Assembly (NCBI RefSeq): GCF_001375595.1
Contig: NZ_CVJQ01000001.1
Coordinates: 1,488,001-1,552,000, forward strand
DNA: 64,000 nt
Source: Phenylobacterium immobile (ATCC 35973)
Lineage (GTDB): Bacteria > Pseudomonadota > Alphaproteobacteria > Caulobacterales > Caulobacteraceae
Direction of reading: 5' to 3'
Shown: positions 54,001 to 62,581 of the stretch, piece after piece
Layout: every line of letters starts with the position of its first letter
Position numbering within the stretch: the first letter of the stretch is position 1
Program-made: the position numbers and the translations under genes
Notes under the pieces: model-generated
Told to the model about the DNA's origin: nothing
The model's database searches: none
Seen by the model: the letters and a program-made list of their open reading frames with translations, nothing else

Positions 54001-55053
54001 ATGCCGCAACCTGTGTCAATCCTGTCGCTCGCGACCGCCAGTCCGCCGCACCAACTGCCGCAGGCCGAGGTCGCCGCGGTGGCCCGCGGGCTCTTCCAAC
54101 ATGTGTTTCCGCAATACGATCGCATGGCCAAGGTGTTTGACACGGCCGGGGTCCGTACGCGCCAGGCGGCCATGCCGATGGACTGGTATCTGACGCCCCG
54201 CTCCTGGCCCGAACGGACGGAGGCCTATCTCCAGGGCGCGACTGAGCTTTTCGTCGCCGCGGCCAGCAAGGCTTTGGACGAGGCGAGTCTTACAGGCGGA
54301 GAGGTGGACATCATCGTCACCGTGTCGTCCACGGGCGTCGCCACGCCCAGCCTCGAGGCGCGGGCCATGGGCCGGCTGGGTTTTCGGCCTGACGCCGCGC
54401 GTATCCCGGTGTTCGGCCTGGGCTGCGCCGGCGGCGCGACGGGCCTGGGCCTGGCCGCCCGACTGGCGCGCAGCAGTCCCGGCGCCGTGGTTCTGCTGGT
54501 CATCGTTGAGCTCTGCACCCTGGCCTTCCGCATGGCCGACCTGACCAAGGCCGACATTGTCGCTACGGCCCTGTTTGGCGACGGGGCCGCCGCCTGTGTG
54601 CTCAAGTGCGGGGAGGGCGGTTTCGCCGTCGTCGAGGCCAGCGCTGAACATACCTGGCCCGACACCCTCGACATCATGGGATGGCGGGTCGATCCGGAGG
54701 GGTTGGGCGTCATCTTCGCCCGGGCGATCCCGCCGTTCGCCCGGGCGGAGCTTCGGCCTGCGATGACATCGATGCTGGCCGGGGCCGGACTGTGCCTTGA
54801 CCAGGTGGACCGGTTTGTCTGCCATCCCGGAGGCATGAAGGTGATCGAGGCTATTGAAGCGGCCTTGTCGATCACGCAGGGCGGTCTCGATCACGAACGC
54901 GCCGTCCTCGCTCAGCACGGCAACATGTCCGCGCCTACGGTGCTGTTCGTCTTGGACCGCGCGCGTCGCGTCGGCCTGGCCGAGCGCTCAGTGGTCACGG
55001 CGCTTGGGCCGGGCTTTACGGCCAGCGCCGTCAGCCTCAAACGCGCCGCATGA
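54001..55053 (+). CDS. Type III polyketide synthase
   Basis: The 350-residue protein is taken from ATG 54001, which has GGAG seven bases upstream; an ATG at 53989 would add four residues. The chalcone-synthase fold has the catalytic triad: Cys142 in FGLGCAGGA, His275 in FVCHPGGMK and Asn308 in HGNMSAPT. Bacterial enzymes of this type condense fatty acyl-CoA with malonyl-CoA to alkylpyrones or alkylresorcinols. The methyltransferase gene overlapping its end supports a lipid product that is then methylated. Confidence 0.92.
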   Translation: MPQPVSILSLATASPPHQLPQAEVAAVARGLFQHVFPQYDRMAKVFDTAGVRTRQAAMPMDWYLTPRSWPERTEAYLQGATELFVAAASKALDEASLTGGEVDIIVTVSSTGVATPSLEARAMGRLGFRPDAARIPVFGLGCAGGATGLGLAARLARSSPGAVVLLVIVELCTLAFRMADLTKADIVATALFGDGAAACVLKCGEGGFAVVEASAEHTWPDTLDIMGWRVDPEGLGVIFARAIPPFARAELRPAMTSMLAGAGLCLDQVDRFVCHPGGMKVIEAIEAALSITQGGLDHERAVLAQHGNMSAPTVLFVLDRARRVGLAERSVVTALGPGFTASAVSLKRAA

Positions 55054-55541
55054 CGCTCAGTATCGCTGTCTTGGCGTTTGTCACCTTGCAACGCCTCGCT
55101 GAACTCTGGCTTGCGCGCCGCAACACCCGCCGCCTCATGGCCCGAGGCGCAGTGGAGGTGGGGGCGGCGCACTATCCGGCGATTGTCGGGCTGCATGCCG
55201 CGTGGCTGATCGGCCTGTGGCTTCTGACGTGGGACAAACCTGTCAGCCTGGCTTGGCTCATCGTGTTCGCGGCCCTGCAATTGGCCAGGGTGTGGGTCAT
55301 CGCGTCACTGGGAGAACGCTGGACGACGCGGATCATCATCCTGCCGGGCGCGCCGAACGTGCGGCGCGGGCCCTACCAGTTTATTCCGCACCCGAATTAT
55401 CTGGTCGTCGCCGCAGAGATCGCAGTTCTACCGATCGCCTTTGATCAGTGGCTCTTCGCGGTGGTCTTCTCGATCATGAACGCGCTTGTCCTGCGCCACC
55501 GGATTCGGGCGGAGGATGCAGCGATGGCGATCGACCCCTAG
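55050..55541 (+). CDS. Isoprenylcysteine carboxyl methyltransferase family membrane protein
   Basis: The 163-residue protein overlaps the polyketide synthase stop by four bases. It has about four hydrophobic segments and the ICMT-like signature RRGPYQFIPHPNYLVVAAEI with RLAELWLARRNTRRLMARGA near the start. In Bacillus bpsA-bpsB and similar pairs the partner of a type III synthase methylates the alkylpyrone product. The same use is likely here. Confidence 0.9.
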   Translation: MTLSIAVLAFVTLQRLAELWLARRNTRRLMARGAVEVGAAHYPAIVGLHAAWLIGLWLLTWDKPVSLAWLIVFAALQLARVWVIASLGERWTTRIIILPGAPNVRRGPYQFIPHPNYLVVAAEIAVLPIAFDQWLFAVVFSIMNALVLRHRIRAEDAAMAIDP

Positions 55542-55542
55542 C

Positions 55543-55797
55543 CTATTTCGGCAGGATCAGTTCGCTCGAAACAACGCCGCCCTCTTGGACGGTCACGCCC
55601 AGGAATTTCATTACGCCATCAGCGAAGCTGATGTCGGAGACCGCGAGGGTTCCGTCGCGCTTCAGCAGGCTCGCGTCGGCGCGGGTCAGATGCAGGGTCA
55701 TGGCGTCGCGATCGACACCTTGGCTCGTTGCGCTTTCGATGGCTTCGCGAAAGGCGATCGCCGGCGGACGACGACGGCTGGTGACGACGGGCTTCAC
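55543..55797 (-). CDS. Hypothetical protein, 84 aa
   Basis: The frame is assigned GTG 55797, overlapping the upstream stop by four bases (GTGA), giving MKPVVTSRRRPPAIAFREAI and ending VVSSELILPK. The later part (TLHLTRADASLLKRDGTLAV) is beta-rich. No motif is recognised. Coupling to the DUF2188-like gene suggests a two-gene unit; ATG 55689 is an alternative start. Confidence 0.6.
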   Translation of the reverse strand: MKPVVTSRRRPPAIAFREAIESATSQGVDRDAMTLHLTRADASLLKRDGTLAVSDISFADGVMKFLGVTVQEGGVVSSELILPK

Positions 55798-56006
55798 AGG
55801 GCGGCCTTGAAGAAGCCGGTCTCGCCGCTGACCTGGACCAGGCAAGGACGACCAGCATCCATCATGTCACGGGCGCGGCGGTTGGCGGCCGCCCGGGCGA
55901 TCGCCTTCTCGGTGGAGACGCCGAAGACCTCGCCTTCCAGCTCGACCATCCAGCTGCCGTCCTTCTGAGTGACGGTCAGGACCGCCCGATCTTGGATCAT
56001 TTTCAT
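55794..56006 (-). CDS. DUF2188-like small protein
   Basis: The 70-residue protein starts at ATG 56006 or, two codons later, ATG 56000. AVLTVTQKDGSWMVELEGEV followed by the helix EKAIARAAANRRARDMMDAG and the strand PCLVQVSGE resembles DUF2188 proteins, small domains that pair a beta hairpin with an Ala-rich helix. Function unknown. Confidence 0.65.
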   Translation of the reverse strand: MKMIQDRAVLTVTQKDGSWMVELEGEVFGVSTEKAIARAAANRRARDMMDAGRPCLVQVSGETGFFKAAL

Positions 56007-56179
56007 ACAGGACCATACCACGGCTCTTTCGTGGGACTGGAACTATTTGAAAAGAATTAGGCGCGCAGGCGCCTGTCGAATCGTCCCGAACGATTTCAGA
56101 AACACGGTCGCGGCCGACGCCAGAACTGGCGCCCGCCGCATCAAATCACGTGGAAATCTCAGATCGACTTCAGCAGCGA

Positions 56180-56449
56180 CTAGCGCTTGCGGTAGACCGG
56201 CCGCGGCGCGCCGCCGATGCGGGGGCTCGCGTCACGATGGCGGAACGTAATCCGTCCGCGATCGAGGTCATAGGGAGTCATTTCGACCGTCACCTTGTCG
56301 CCCACCATGGAGCGGATGCGGTTCTTCTTCATCTTGCCCGCCGTGTAGGCGAGGATCTCGTGGTCGTTTTCCAGCTTCACGCGGAAGCGGCCTTCCGGCA
56401 GCAGTTCGACGATCTGCCCTTCGAATTCGACCAGTTCTTCTTTAGCCAT
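56180..56449 (-). CDS. infA: Translation initiation factor IF-1
   Basis: The 89-residue protein is an OB-fold IF-1: [60 protein letters not shown]. It is longer than the usual 72 residues by a C-terminal tail ([18 protein letters not shown]), a form seen in alphaproteobacteria. Many alphaproteobacteria also carry a second, standard copy. Core chromosomal gene; it argues that this part is outside the element. Confidence 0.95.
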   Translation of the reverse strand: MAKEELVEFEGQIVELLPEGRFRVKLENDHEILAYTAGKMKKNRIRSMVGDKVTVEMTPYDLDRGRITFRHRDASPRIGGAPRPVYRKR

Positions 56450-56470
56450 GCCGTCTCCAGTTTCGATGGA

Positions 56471-56504
56471 CGCGCCGACCAGGCCGTTGTGCCCGGTCGG
56501 CGCG
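56471..56504 (-). terminator. Hairpin between the cold-shock gene and infA
   Basis: CGCGCCGACC (56471-56480) and GGTCGGCGCG (56495-56504) form a perfect 10-base stem with a 14-base loop, just after the cold-shock stop. No U-tract follows in the minus direction, so it may be an attenuator or a protective hairpin rather than a strong terminator. Confidence 0.5.
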
Positions 56505-56517
56505 CCGTTTCGGTCGC

Positions 56518-56727
56518 TTAGGCCGCGGTCAGCTGGCCAGCCGACATCTTGCCGCTGCGCTTGTCGCGCTCAAGCTCGAAGCCGATACGTTGACCTTCGT
56601 TCAGCGAGGCCATGCCGGCGCGTTCAACGGCCGAGATGTGCACGAAAACGTCCGCGCCGCCTTCTTCAGGTTGAATAAAGCCGAAGCCCTTGGTGGCGTT
56701 AAACCACTTCACGGTGCCGATTTGCAT
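56518..56727 (-). CDS. CspA-type cold-shock protein
   Basis: The 69-residue protein carries both RNA-binding motifs, KGFGFIQ (RNP1) and VFVHI (RNP2), in [20 protein letters not shown] and [14 protein letters not shown]. It is a nucleic-acid chaperone of the CspA family. Which of the several csp paralogues it is cannot be said from sequence alone. The leader is long enough for the structured 5' ends known from csp genes. Confidence 0.95.
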   Translation of the reverse strand: MQIGTVKWFNATKGFGFIQPEEGGADVFVHISAVERAGMASLNEGQRIGFELERDKRSGKMSAGQLTAA

Positions 56728-56998
56728 GTTGGTCGTCCCTTTCCGGACAAGTGTTCTCGTAGCCCCAGCGTGGGGCCGCGAGTGTCAAATTTTCGGAGAG
56801 GTTCGAGGTCGATGCGCTTACGGACCGAAGGCCGGTTGGCGAAGTCTGGCGAGCCAAAACGAATATTGATGGCGCCGAGTATGGGCCTTCCGAGGCAATT
56901 CCGCAACTGGCCGCATGAAAATCGGGCGATCTGCGCCTATGCAGCCAGGCCTAGGTTGGCGACAACGGTGTGTCGCTCTTGGCCTTATAGAGACCCAG

Positions 56999-57658
56999 AT
57001 GTCGCTCGTGATCTACGGTCACCGTTTCTCTTCCTACACCCAGAAGGCGCTGATCGCGCTTTATGAAAACGCGACGCCCTTTGAACTGCGCGGCCTGGGG
57101 CCGGACCAGCCGGAGCACACGTCTGAGTGGCTGGCCCGCTGGCCGTTCGCGAAGATGCCGGTGCTGGTCGATGGAGAACGTGATGTCGTGGAGACGAGCG
57201 TGATCATTGAGTATCTCCAGCTTTGCCATCCGGGCGCGGTCCGGTTCGTCCCCGATGACCCGATGGCCGCCTTGTCCGTGCGCTTCCTTGACCGCTTCTT
57301 CGACCTGCACGTGATGAACGCGGCGCAGCACGCTGTAGACGGGGCGTTGACCGGTGATCCTGTGAAGCGCCGAGACGGCCTGACGATGTCAATCGAGAAG
57401 CTGGAGCGCGCCTACGCTTGGCTGGAAGGCGCTCTGGAGGGCCGGACCTGGGCGGCGGGCGAAGACTTCACCCTGGCCGACTGCGCCGCCGCGCCATCCC
57501 TCTTCTACGCCGACTGGGTGCATCCGATTGACGAAGCCTATCCCACCGTCAGCGCCTATCGCGCCCGTCTGCTGGCGCGTCCGTCTTACGCTCGTGCGGT
57601 GGAGGAGGCGCGAGACTTTCGCCCGTACTTCCCCCTCGGCGCACCCGACCGGGACTAG
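56999..57658 (+). CDS. Glutathione S-transferase family protein
   Basis: The 219-residue protein starts at ATG 56999. The thioredoxin-fold N-terminus (LVIYGHRFSSYTQKALIALY, FAKMPVLVDGERDVVETSVI with the cis-Pro and the ES/TS glutathione-binding pair) is followed by the helical domain with EDFTLADCAAAPSLFYADWV. Substrate unknown. Its stop shares the CTAG tetranucleotide with the convergent hydrolase gene. Confidence 0.92.
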   Translation: MSLVIYGHRFSSYTQKALIALYENATPFELRGLGPDQPEHTSEWLARWPFAKMPVLVDGERDVVETSVIIEYLQLCHPGAVRFVPDDPMAALSVRFLDRFFDLHVMNAAQHAVDGALTGDPVKRRDGLTMSIEKLERAYAWLEGALEGRTWAAGEDFTLADCAAAPSLFYADWVHPIDEAYPTVSAYRARLLARPSYARAVEEARDFRPYFPLGAPDRD

Positions 57659-58404
57659 CCCTCAGCTTGCGGCAAGTTGGCCCGCAGGAAGCGTTTCACA
57701 TGGGCGACGGCCTCGGCGATGTTCGCGGGCGAGTCTTTCCAGGGATAGAGGGTCGAGGCGGCCTTCGGGGCGAGCGCCACCACTTCTAGCGCCACGTGCA
57801 GGGGGTGGGCTCCCACGTTGTCCGGCATCACCAGTATCGGCGTCTGGCATTGACTGACGAACTCTCGGGTCACGCTGAAGACGAAGTCCGCTGGATCGCG
57901 CCAGAGGCTATTAAGATAGGTGGCGATTTCGTCGTCATCGGCCTCGGGCTTCCAACCGCGATAAACCTCGGCCCACTGCAGGCTGAACCTGTGCATCGTG
58001 TCGACGTCGTCGCGGTGCGCGCCAACAGGCTGGCAAGACACGACCGCGCGTGCGAGATCCGGCGCACGCTCGCAAAGCTTCATGACAAATGGGCCGCCGA
58101 TGCACATCCCAAGGGCGAAGAACTCATCCACGCCCAGATGATCCAGCAGTCCCAGTTGGTCGTCGGCGAAGGCGTCCCAAGGCCTTGCCACCTGTAGCGG
58201 TCCCATCGATCTCGGGATGGAGTTGCGCTGATCCATGGTGATGACGCGGAACTCGTCACGGAAATCGGCGGGCGAGAACGGCATGTTCGCCCAGCGCTCC
58301 ATGTTCGACTGCAGTCCGCCACCAGGCATCATGAGCAGCGGAAAGCCGTCGCCGCCAAAGTCTTCGTAGTGAAGCCGCACGTCGCCACGTTCGTAGATCG
58401 CCAC
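57655..58404 (-). CDS. Alpha/beta hydrolase with a cysteine nucleophile
   Basis: The 249-residue protein has the alpha/beta hydrolase layout: LLMMPGGGLQSN (oxyanion loop), VITMDQRNS, the nucleophile elbow GMCIGG with Cys101 in place of Ser, PILVMPDNVGAHP (acid) and a late His (AHVKRF). Cysteine nucleophiles occur in dienelactone hydrolases and a few other branches. The substrate is unknown. It starts at ATG 58404 and is followed upstream by an MFS transporter gene on the same strand. Confidence 0.88.
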   Translation of the reverse strand: MAIYERGDVRLHYEDFGGDGFPLLMMPGGGLQSNMERWANMPFSPADFRDEFRVITMDQRNSIPRSMGPLQVARPWDAFADDQLGLLDHLGVDEFFALGMCIGGPFVMKLCERAPDLARAVVSCQPVGAHRDDVDTMHRFSLQWAEVYRGWKPEADDDEIATYLNSLWRDPADFVFSVTREFVSQCQTPILVMPDNVGAHPLHVALEVVALAPKAASTLYPWKDSPANIAEAVAHVKRFLRANLPQAEG

Positions 58405-58454
58405 CTGTTCCTCCCAGGACTCCGTTTCCTGATCGGTAGCATGGGCGCCAGCGG

Positions 58455-59702
58455 CTAGTCGCCTGCCGGCAGACCTTCCTCTGCGAGACGGCGTCGGCGC
58501 GTCTCCCGGCTGCCGGACCAGGTCATCAGGGCCGCAGCCACCATGCAGATGGGCGCCAAAAGGAAGGGCGATGATTCACCGAACAGGGAGAAGAGCAGAC
58601 CACCGCTCATGGGTCCCAACACCCGGGCCGCCGCGCTAGCGGCGTTGTTGACCCCGAGCGTCGCGCCCTGTTCGTCATCCGGCGCCGCTCGAGACACCAA
58701 GGTTACGCCAGCAGGCTGCGACAGGGTGTGGAAGATGGTGACGCCGACAATGATGATCGCCGCGACCGTCGCCGGGGGCCCAAAGGCTTCGGCCAGGAGG
58801 AACATCGCCGCCACGCTCAGGCCGATGATCGCGGTGTTGGCCTCGCCGATTCGACGGCTCGCCCAGCCGGAGACCAAGCCCTGACTTGCGGCGGACGCGA
58901 TGCCCGTGAAAGCCAGCACCATGCCGATGTCGCGCGGGCCCCAGTCGAACCGGGCCGCGCCCCACAGGCCGAAGGTGCTGAACATGGCGGAGAAGCCGCC
59001 AAAGGACAGGAAGGTCGCGGCGACATAGCGCCTGAGGATGGTGTCGCTCAGTGTGCGGCGCACGACATCGGCGCCGACCGGTCGGCTTTTGCCGGCTGAT
59101 GAATCCTGGCGCCGCCCGCTTTCGCGGACAAAGAGGAATGTGCAGACCACGGCCATGGCGCATAGGCCGGCCGCGGCGAGGAGCGGCGGACGGAAACCTG
59201 CGACGCCTAACTCAGGCCGCGCCAGCAGACCGCCTAAGGTCGGGCCGACGATGAAGCCGATACCAAAGGCCGAGCCGATCATGCCCAGGCGTCCCGCCAA
59301 GCGATCACGCGGCGACACATCGACGATGTAGCCCTGGATGGTGGAGATGTTGCCACAGAAGAAGCCGCTGACGGCGCGTGCGGCGATCGCCGCTCCCATG
59401 GTCGGCGCGTAAGCCAGGGCGACATAGCCCAGGCCGCTGAACAGTATGGTCGCGATAATGATCGGCTTGCGGCCGATCCGGTCCGACAGTCGTCCCCAGA
59501 ACAACTCGCCGAAGAATTGGCCGGCGGCGAACACCGAAGACATCAGGGTGACTTCCCACGCGCTCGCGCCGAAGACGTCGCGATAGAAGGGCAGGAGCGG
59601 CACGACGATGCCAAAGCCCACGAGGCTCAGGAACACGGCGCCCATGGCCACGAGGACGGCGCCGCCGCCGGCGCCGGCTTCAGGTTTCAGTCTCTCGGGC
59701 AT
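58455..59702 (-). CDS. MFS drug transporter, Tet/TCR type
   Basis: The 415-residue protein has about 12 hydrophobic segments. Family motifs are FGELFWGRLSDRIGRKPIII (motif A) and GFIVGPTLGGLLA (motif C of drug/H+ antiporters). A charged central loop (RESGRRQDSSAGKSRP) separates the two halves. It is a proton-driven exporter of unknown substrate. Not part of the ICE by gene content. Confidence 0.92.
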   Translation of the reverse strand: MPERLKPEAGAGGGAVLVAMGAVFLSLVGFGIVVPLLPFYRDVFGASAWEVTLMSSVFAAGQFFGELFWGRLSDRIGRKPIIIATILFSGLGYVALAYAPTMGAAIAARAVSGFFCGNISTIQGYIVDVSPRDRLAGRLGMIGSAFGIGFIVGPTLGGLLARPELGVAGFRPPLLAAAGLCAMAVVCTFLFVRESGRRQDSSAGKSRPVGADVVRRTLSDTILRRYVAATFLSFGGFSAMFSTFGLWGAARFDWGPRDIGMVLAFTGIASAASQGLVSGWASRRIGEANTAIIGLSVAAMFLLAEAFGPPATVAAIIIVGVTIFHTLSQPAGVTLVSRAAPDDEQGATLGVNNAASAAARVLGPMSGGLLFSLFGESSPFLLAPICMVAAALMTWSGSRETRRRRLAEEGLPAGD

Positions 59703-59772
59703 GTCCGCTCATACGCGGGAGCGCTGTCGGATGTCACCCCTGCGGCTGGCGAAATGTTGTGAGGGAACCCCG

Positions 59773-59981
59773 GAGGGCACGACGGTTCGCCTCCATTTTC
59801 CGCGTTCCACCGCGGCTGGCGATGTCGTCAGCGAAGCGGAGGCCGTTCTGATGCCGGCTATTCACGCAACGCCATCGTCCACCACGGACGGCTCGAGGCG
59901 GGCGTGCAGTTGATCTCCAAGCCCTTTACCTTGGAGCAACTGGTCAATCGCGTGCGCGACGTCCTCGACCAGCTGCCGTGA
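59773..59981 (+). pseudogene. Remnant of a hybrid histidine kinase
   Basis: Two fragments lie in the gap between the MFS gene and the quinone reductase. At 59773-59805 EGTTVRLHFPR is the very end of a histidine kinase ATPase domain. From 59856 to the TGA at 59981, in another frame, GYSRNAIVHHGRLEAGVQLI then SKPFTLEQLVNRVRDVLDQL is the end of a receiver domain. The kinase core and most of the receiver are gone. An internal deletion of a once larger gene fits. Confidence 0.7.
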
Positions 59982-59984
59982 GAC

Positions 59985-60944
59985 CTACGGTTCCATGATC
60001 ACGCGGCCGACGGCCTGGCGGCTTTCGATGTAGGTATGGGCCGCGGCGGCTTCCGACAGGGGGAAGACCTTGTCGATCCAAACCTCGAGTTCGCCGCGGG
60101 CAGCCTCCTCGATCAACCGCTGGACCATGGCGTGGCCGCTGGGCGTCATGCCCTCGAAGAAGGCCGCGGTGATGGAGCGGTTCATGCCGCGCAGCAGCGC
60201 CAGGTCGAGAACCACAGGTTCGCGGCCAGCGCTGCCGACCCAGGAGATGCGGCCGCCGGGCGCCAGCACCCGCATGGAGCCTTCCAAGACCTTGCCGCCG
60301 ACGGGGTCCAGTACGACGTCTACGCCGCGGCCGTTGGTTAGGGCCATGACACGCTCAACCACATCTTCCCGGGCGTAGTTAATCGCTTCATCGACGCCCA
60401 GTGAATGCAGGCGATCCAGCTTTTCCGCGCTGGAGGCTGTGACGAGCACCCGTGCGCCGGCTCGCTTGGCCAGTTGGATGGCCGCCACGCCGACGCCGCT
60501 CGCGCCACCCTGGACCAGCACTGTCTCGCCGGTTTGCAGCCTTCCGCGTTCAAACAGGCAGTTGTGGGCGGTGCCGAACGCCACTGGCATGGCGGCCGCC
60601 TTGCGCATTTCGAGCCTGTCCGGAACCGCGTAGGTCGCCGCCGCCGGCGTTACATGCAGCTCAGCGTGCGACCCTTGATTGATGTTGAAGCCGACCACGC
60701 GGTCGCCGACTTTAAATTCGCTCACGCCAGGACCGACGGCGGCGACCTCGCCGCCCGCCTGATAGCCGACCACATAGGGTGTGTGCGGCGGCGCCATGCG
60801 GCTCCGCCGCAGGACGTCGCCACCTTCGATGCTGATCGCCTGGACGCGGATCAGGACCTCACCGGCGGCCGGCGTAGGGTCGGCGACGTCTTCGTAGCTA
60901 AGGACGGATGGCGAGCCGGGCTCGTAATAGACGGCGGCTTTCAA
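59985..60944 (-). CDS. NADPH:quinone oxidoreductase-like MDR protein
   Basis: The 319-residue protein is a zinc-free medium-chain reductase: YYEPGSPSVLSYEDVADPTP, VVGYQAGGEVAAVGPGVSEF, VLVQGGASGVGVAAIQLAKR (Rossmann NADPH loop) and VDVVLDPVGGKVLEGSMRVL. The catalytic zinc ligands of alcohol dehydrogenases are missing. It reduces quinones or enones with NADPH. It is divergent from the first Rieske gene; a joint aromatic or lipid pathway is possible. Confidence 0.92.
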   Translation of the reverse strand: MKAAVYYEPGSPSVLSYEDVADPTPAAGEVLIRVQAISIEGGDVLRRSRMAPPHTPYVVGYQAGGEVAAVGPGVSEFKVGDRVVGFNINQGSHAELHVTPAAATYAVPDRLEMRKAAAMPVAFGTAHNCLFERGRLQTGETVLVQGGASGVGVAAIQLAKRAGARVLVTASSAEKLDRLHSLGVDEAINYAREDVVERVMALTNGRGVDVVLDPVGGKVLEGSMRVLAPGGRISWVGSAGREPVVLDLALLRGMNRSITAAFFEGMTPSGHAMVQRLIEEAARGELEVWIDKVFPLSEAAAAHTYIESRQAVGRVIMEP

Positions 60945-61076
60945 TGTCGGCTCCTCCCCATATTTTCCGAACCTTAGCGTGACTTGCCCGCCTGTTTACA
61001 GCGGACGTGAAGCTGATAGCGTCTGCTGAGCTTGAGAGCGCGGAATAGCGCCCAGCTCGGTCTTGGGAGGATGACC

Positions 61077-62456
61077 ATGCTTCACGACGCCAGAGGTCCG
61101 TTCAGCAGTCTCGTCGATGTAACGACGGGTCTGGTCGATCGTTCGATCTATGCCGACCAATCCATCTATGAGCTAGAGCTGGAGCGCATCTTCGCCCGCG
61201 CGTGGAACTTCATGTGCCACGAGAGCCAGATCCCGAAGGCCGGCGACTTTTTCCTGAGCTTCATCGGCGAAGAATCGGTGATCGCGACTCGCGACAAAAA
61301 GGGCGAACTCCAGGTCCTGTTGAACTCGTGCCGGCACCGCGGTAACGCGGTCTGTCGGGCCGAGAGCGGCAATGCGCGCTCGTTCCTCTGCACCTACCAC
61401 GGCTGGACCTACGGCCTGGACGGATCGCTGATCGGCGTCCCCGGCTACAAGGATTTCTACCACGAGCAGTTGGACAAGAGTCAATGGGGCCTAGTGAAGG
61501 CCGGCAAGGTGGCCAGCTACAAGGGCTTCGTCTTCGCCACCATGGATCCGGAAGCCCCGGACCTTGAGGAATACCTCGGTGAAGTCGGCCGCATGGGCAT
61601 CGATCTGATCGCCGAGCGCGGCGACATGGAGATCGTCGAGGGCATCCAGAAGAACCTGATCGGCTGCAACTGGAAGCTGGCCGTCGACAACCTGTTCGAC
61701 TGGTATCACCCGCAGATCAGCCACGCCTCGGCCTTCATGGCCGGCGCCGTGCGCGAGCCGCAGAACCTTACTCAGCAAGACATGATGCAACTACAAAAGG
61801 CCCAGATCGGCGGGCTCTCTCCCATGCACCAGCGTGTCATTCTCGGCGGGTACGGTCATGCGATTGGTGGTCCTCGGATTGAGGAGGAAGCGCTGGACAT
61901 CCGGTCCAAGTTCTATGACCGGGTCGATCCGATCTTCGACGATCGTTACCGCGAAGATCCGAAGGTTCAGGACGTGCTGGGCGGTGTCGGCGTGACCACG
62001 GCGGGCCACCCGAACATCTTTCCGAACCTTTGGGTCGCTTTGGGCGCGCACCAGCTGTCGCTGCGTCTGCCGCGGGGGCCGCATCAGACTGAGATCTGGT
62101 GGTTCACCTTCACGCCGAAGGACGCAACTCCAGACCGAAAGGCTGCCATAGTCGGCATGGCCAACTCGATCTTTGGCGCCGCGGGCTTGCTCGAGCAGGA
62201 CGATGGGGAGAACTGGGATCAGTCCACACGCGCCATGCGGGGGGTCGTCGCGCAGCGCTATCCGCTGAACTTCGCCATGGGGACGGGGGCCACGCCAGTC
62301 GCCGTCGCTGGCGGGGTCAGCTACATCGACACGACTATCAATGAACATGCCCAGCTATGGACCTATCGCGCCTGGGCGGAATGGATGGACGCGGACAGTT
62401 GGGCCGCGCTCAAACAGACCCATTCTACGGCGCCGGCGGCGGACGCGAGGCCCTAG
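61077..62456 (+). CDS. Rieske aromatic-ring-hydroxylating oxygenase alpha subunit, copy 1
   Basis: The 459-residue protein starts at ATG 61077 with GGGAGG six bases upstream, the same start as copy 2. Rieske ligands are C85-x-H87 (NSCRHRGN) and C105-x2-H108 (CTYHGW). The mononuclear iron site is in DNLFDWYHPQISH (H211, H216). Such subunits hydroxylate or demethylate their substrates using an electron-transfer partner, which is not visible here. The substrate is unknown. Confidence 0.92.
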   Translation: MLHDARGPFSSLVDVTTGLVDRSIYADQSIYELELERIFARAWNFMCHESQIPKAGDFFLSFIGEESVIATRDKKGELQVLLNSCRHRGNAVCRAESGNARSFLCTYHGWTYGLDGSLIGVPGYKDFYHEQLDKSQWGLVKAGKVASYKGFVFATMDPEAPDLEEYLGEVGRMGIDLIAERGDMEIVEGIQKNLIGCNWKLAVDNLFDWYHPQISHASAFMAGAVREPQNLTQQDMMQLQKAQIGGLSPMHQRVILGGYGHAIGGPRIEEEALDIRSKFYDRVDPIFDDRYREDPKVQDVLGGVGVTTAGHPNIFPNLWVALGAHQLSLRLPRGPHQTEIWWFTFTPKDATPDRKAAIVGMANSIFGAAGLLEQDDGENWDQSTRAMRGVVAQRYPLNFAMGTGATPVAVAGGVSYIDTTINEHAQLWTYRAWAEWMDADSWAALKQTHSTAPAADARP

Positions 62457-62581
62457 GTCCCACCTTTGCTGTCGCGGCCTAGCTTGTCGATGGCGGCATT
62501 TACAAGCTGACGGTCTTTCGGCATATTCTTGCGCTAGCAAGGATCGCGCCCTCGACGGCGCGGCCAATGAAGGAGGATCTG

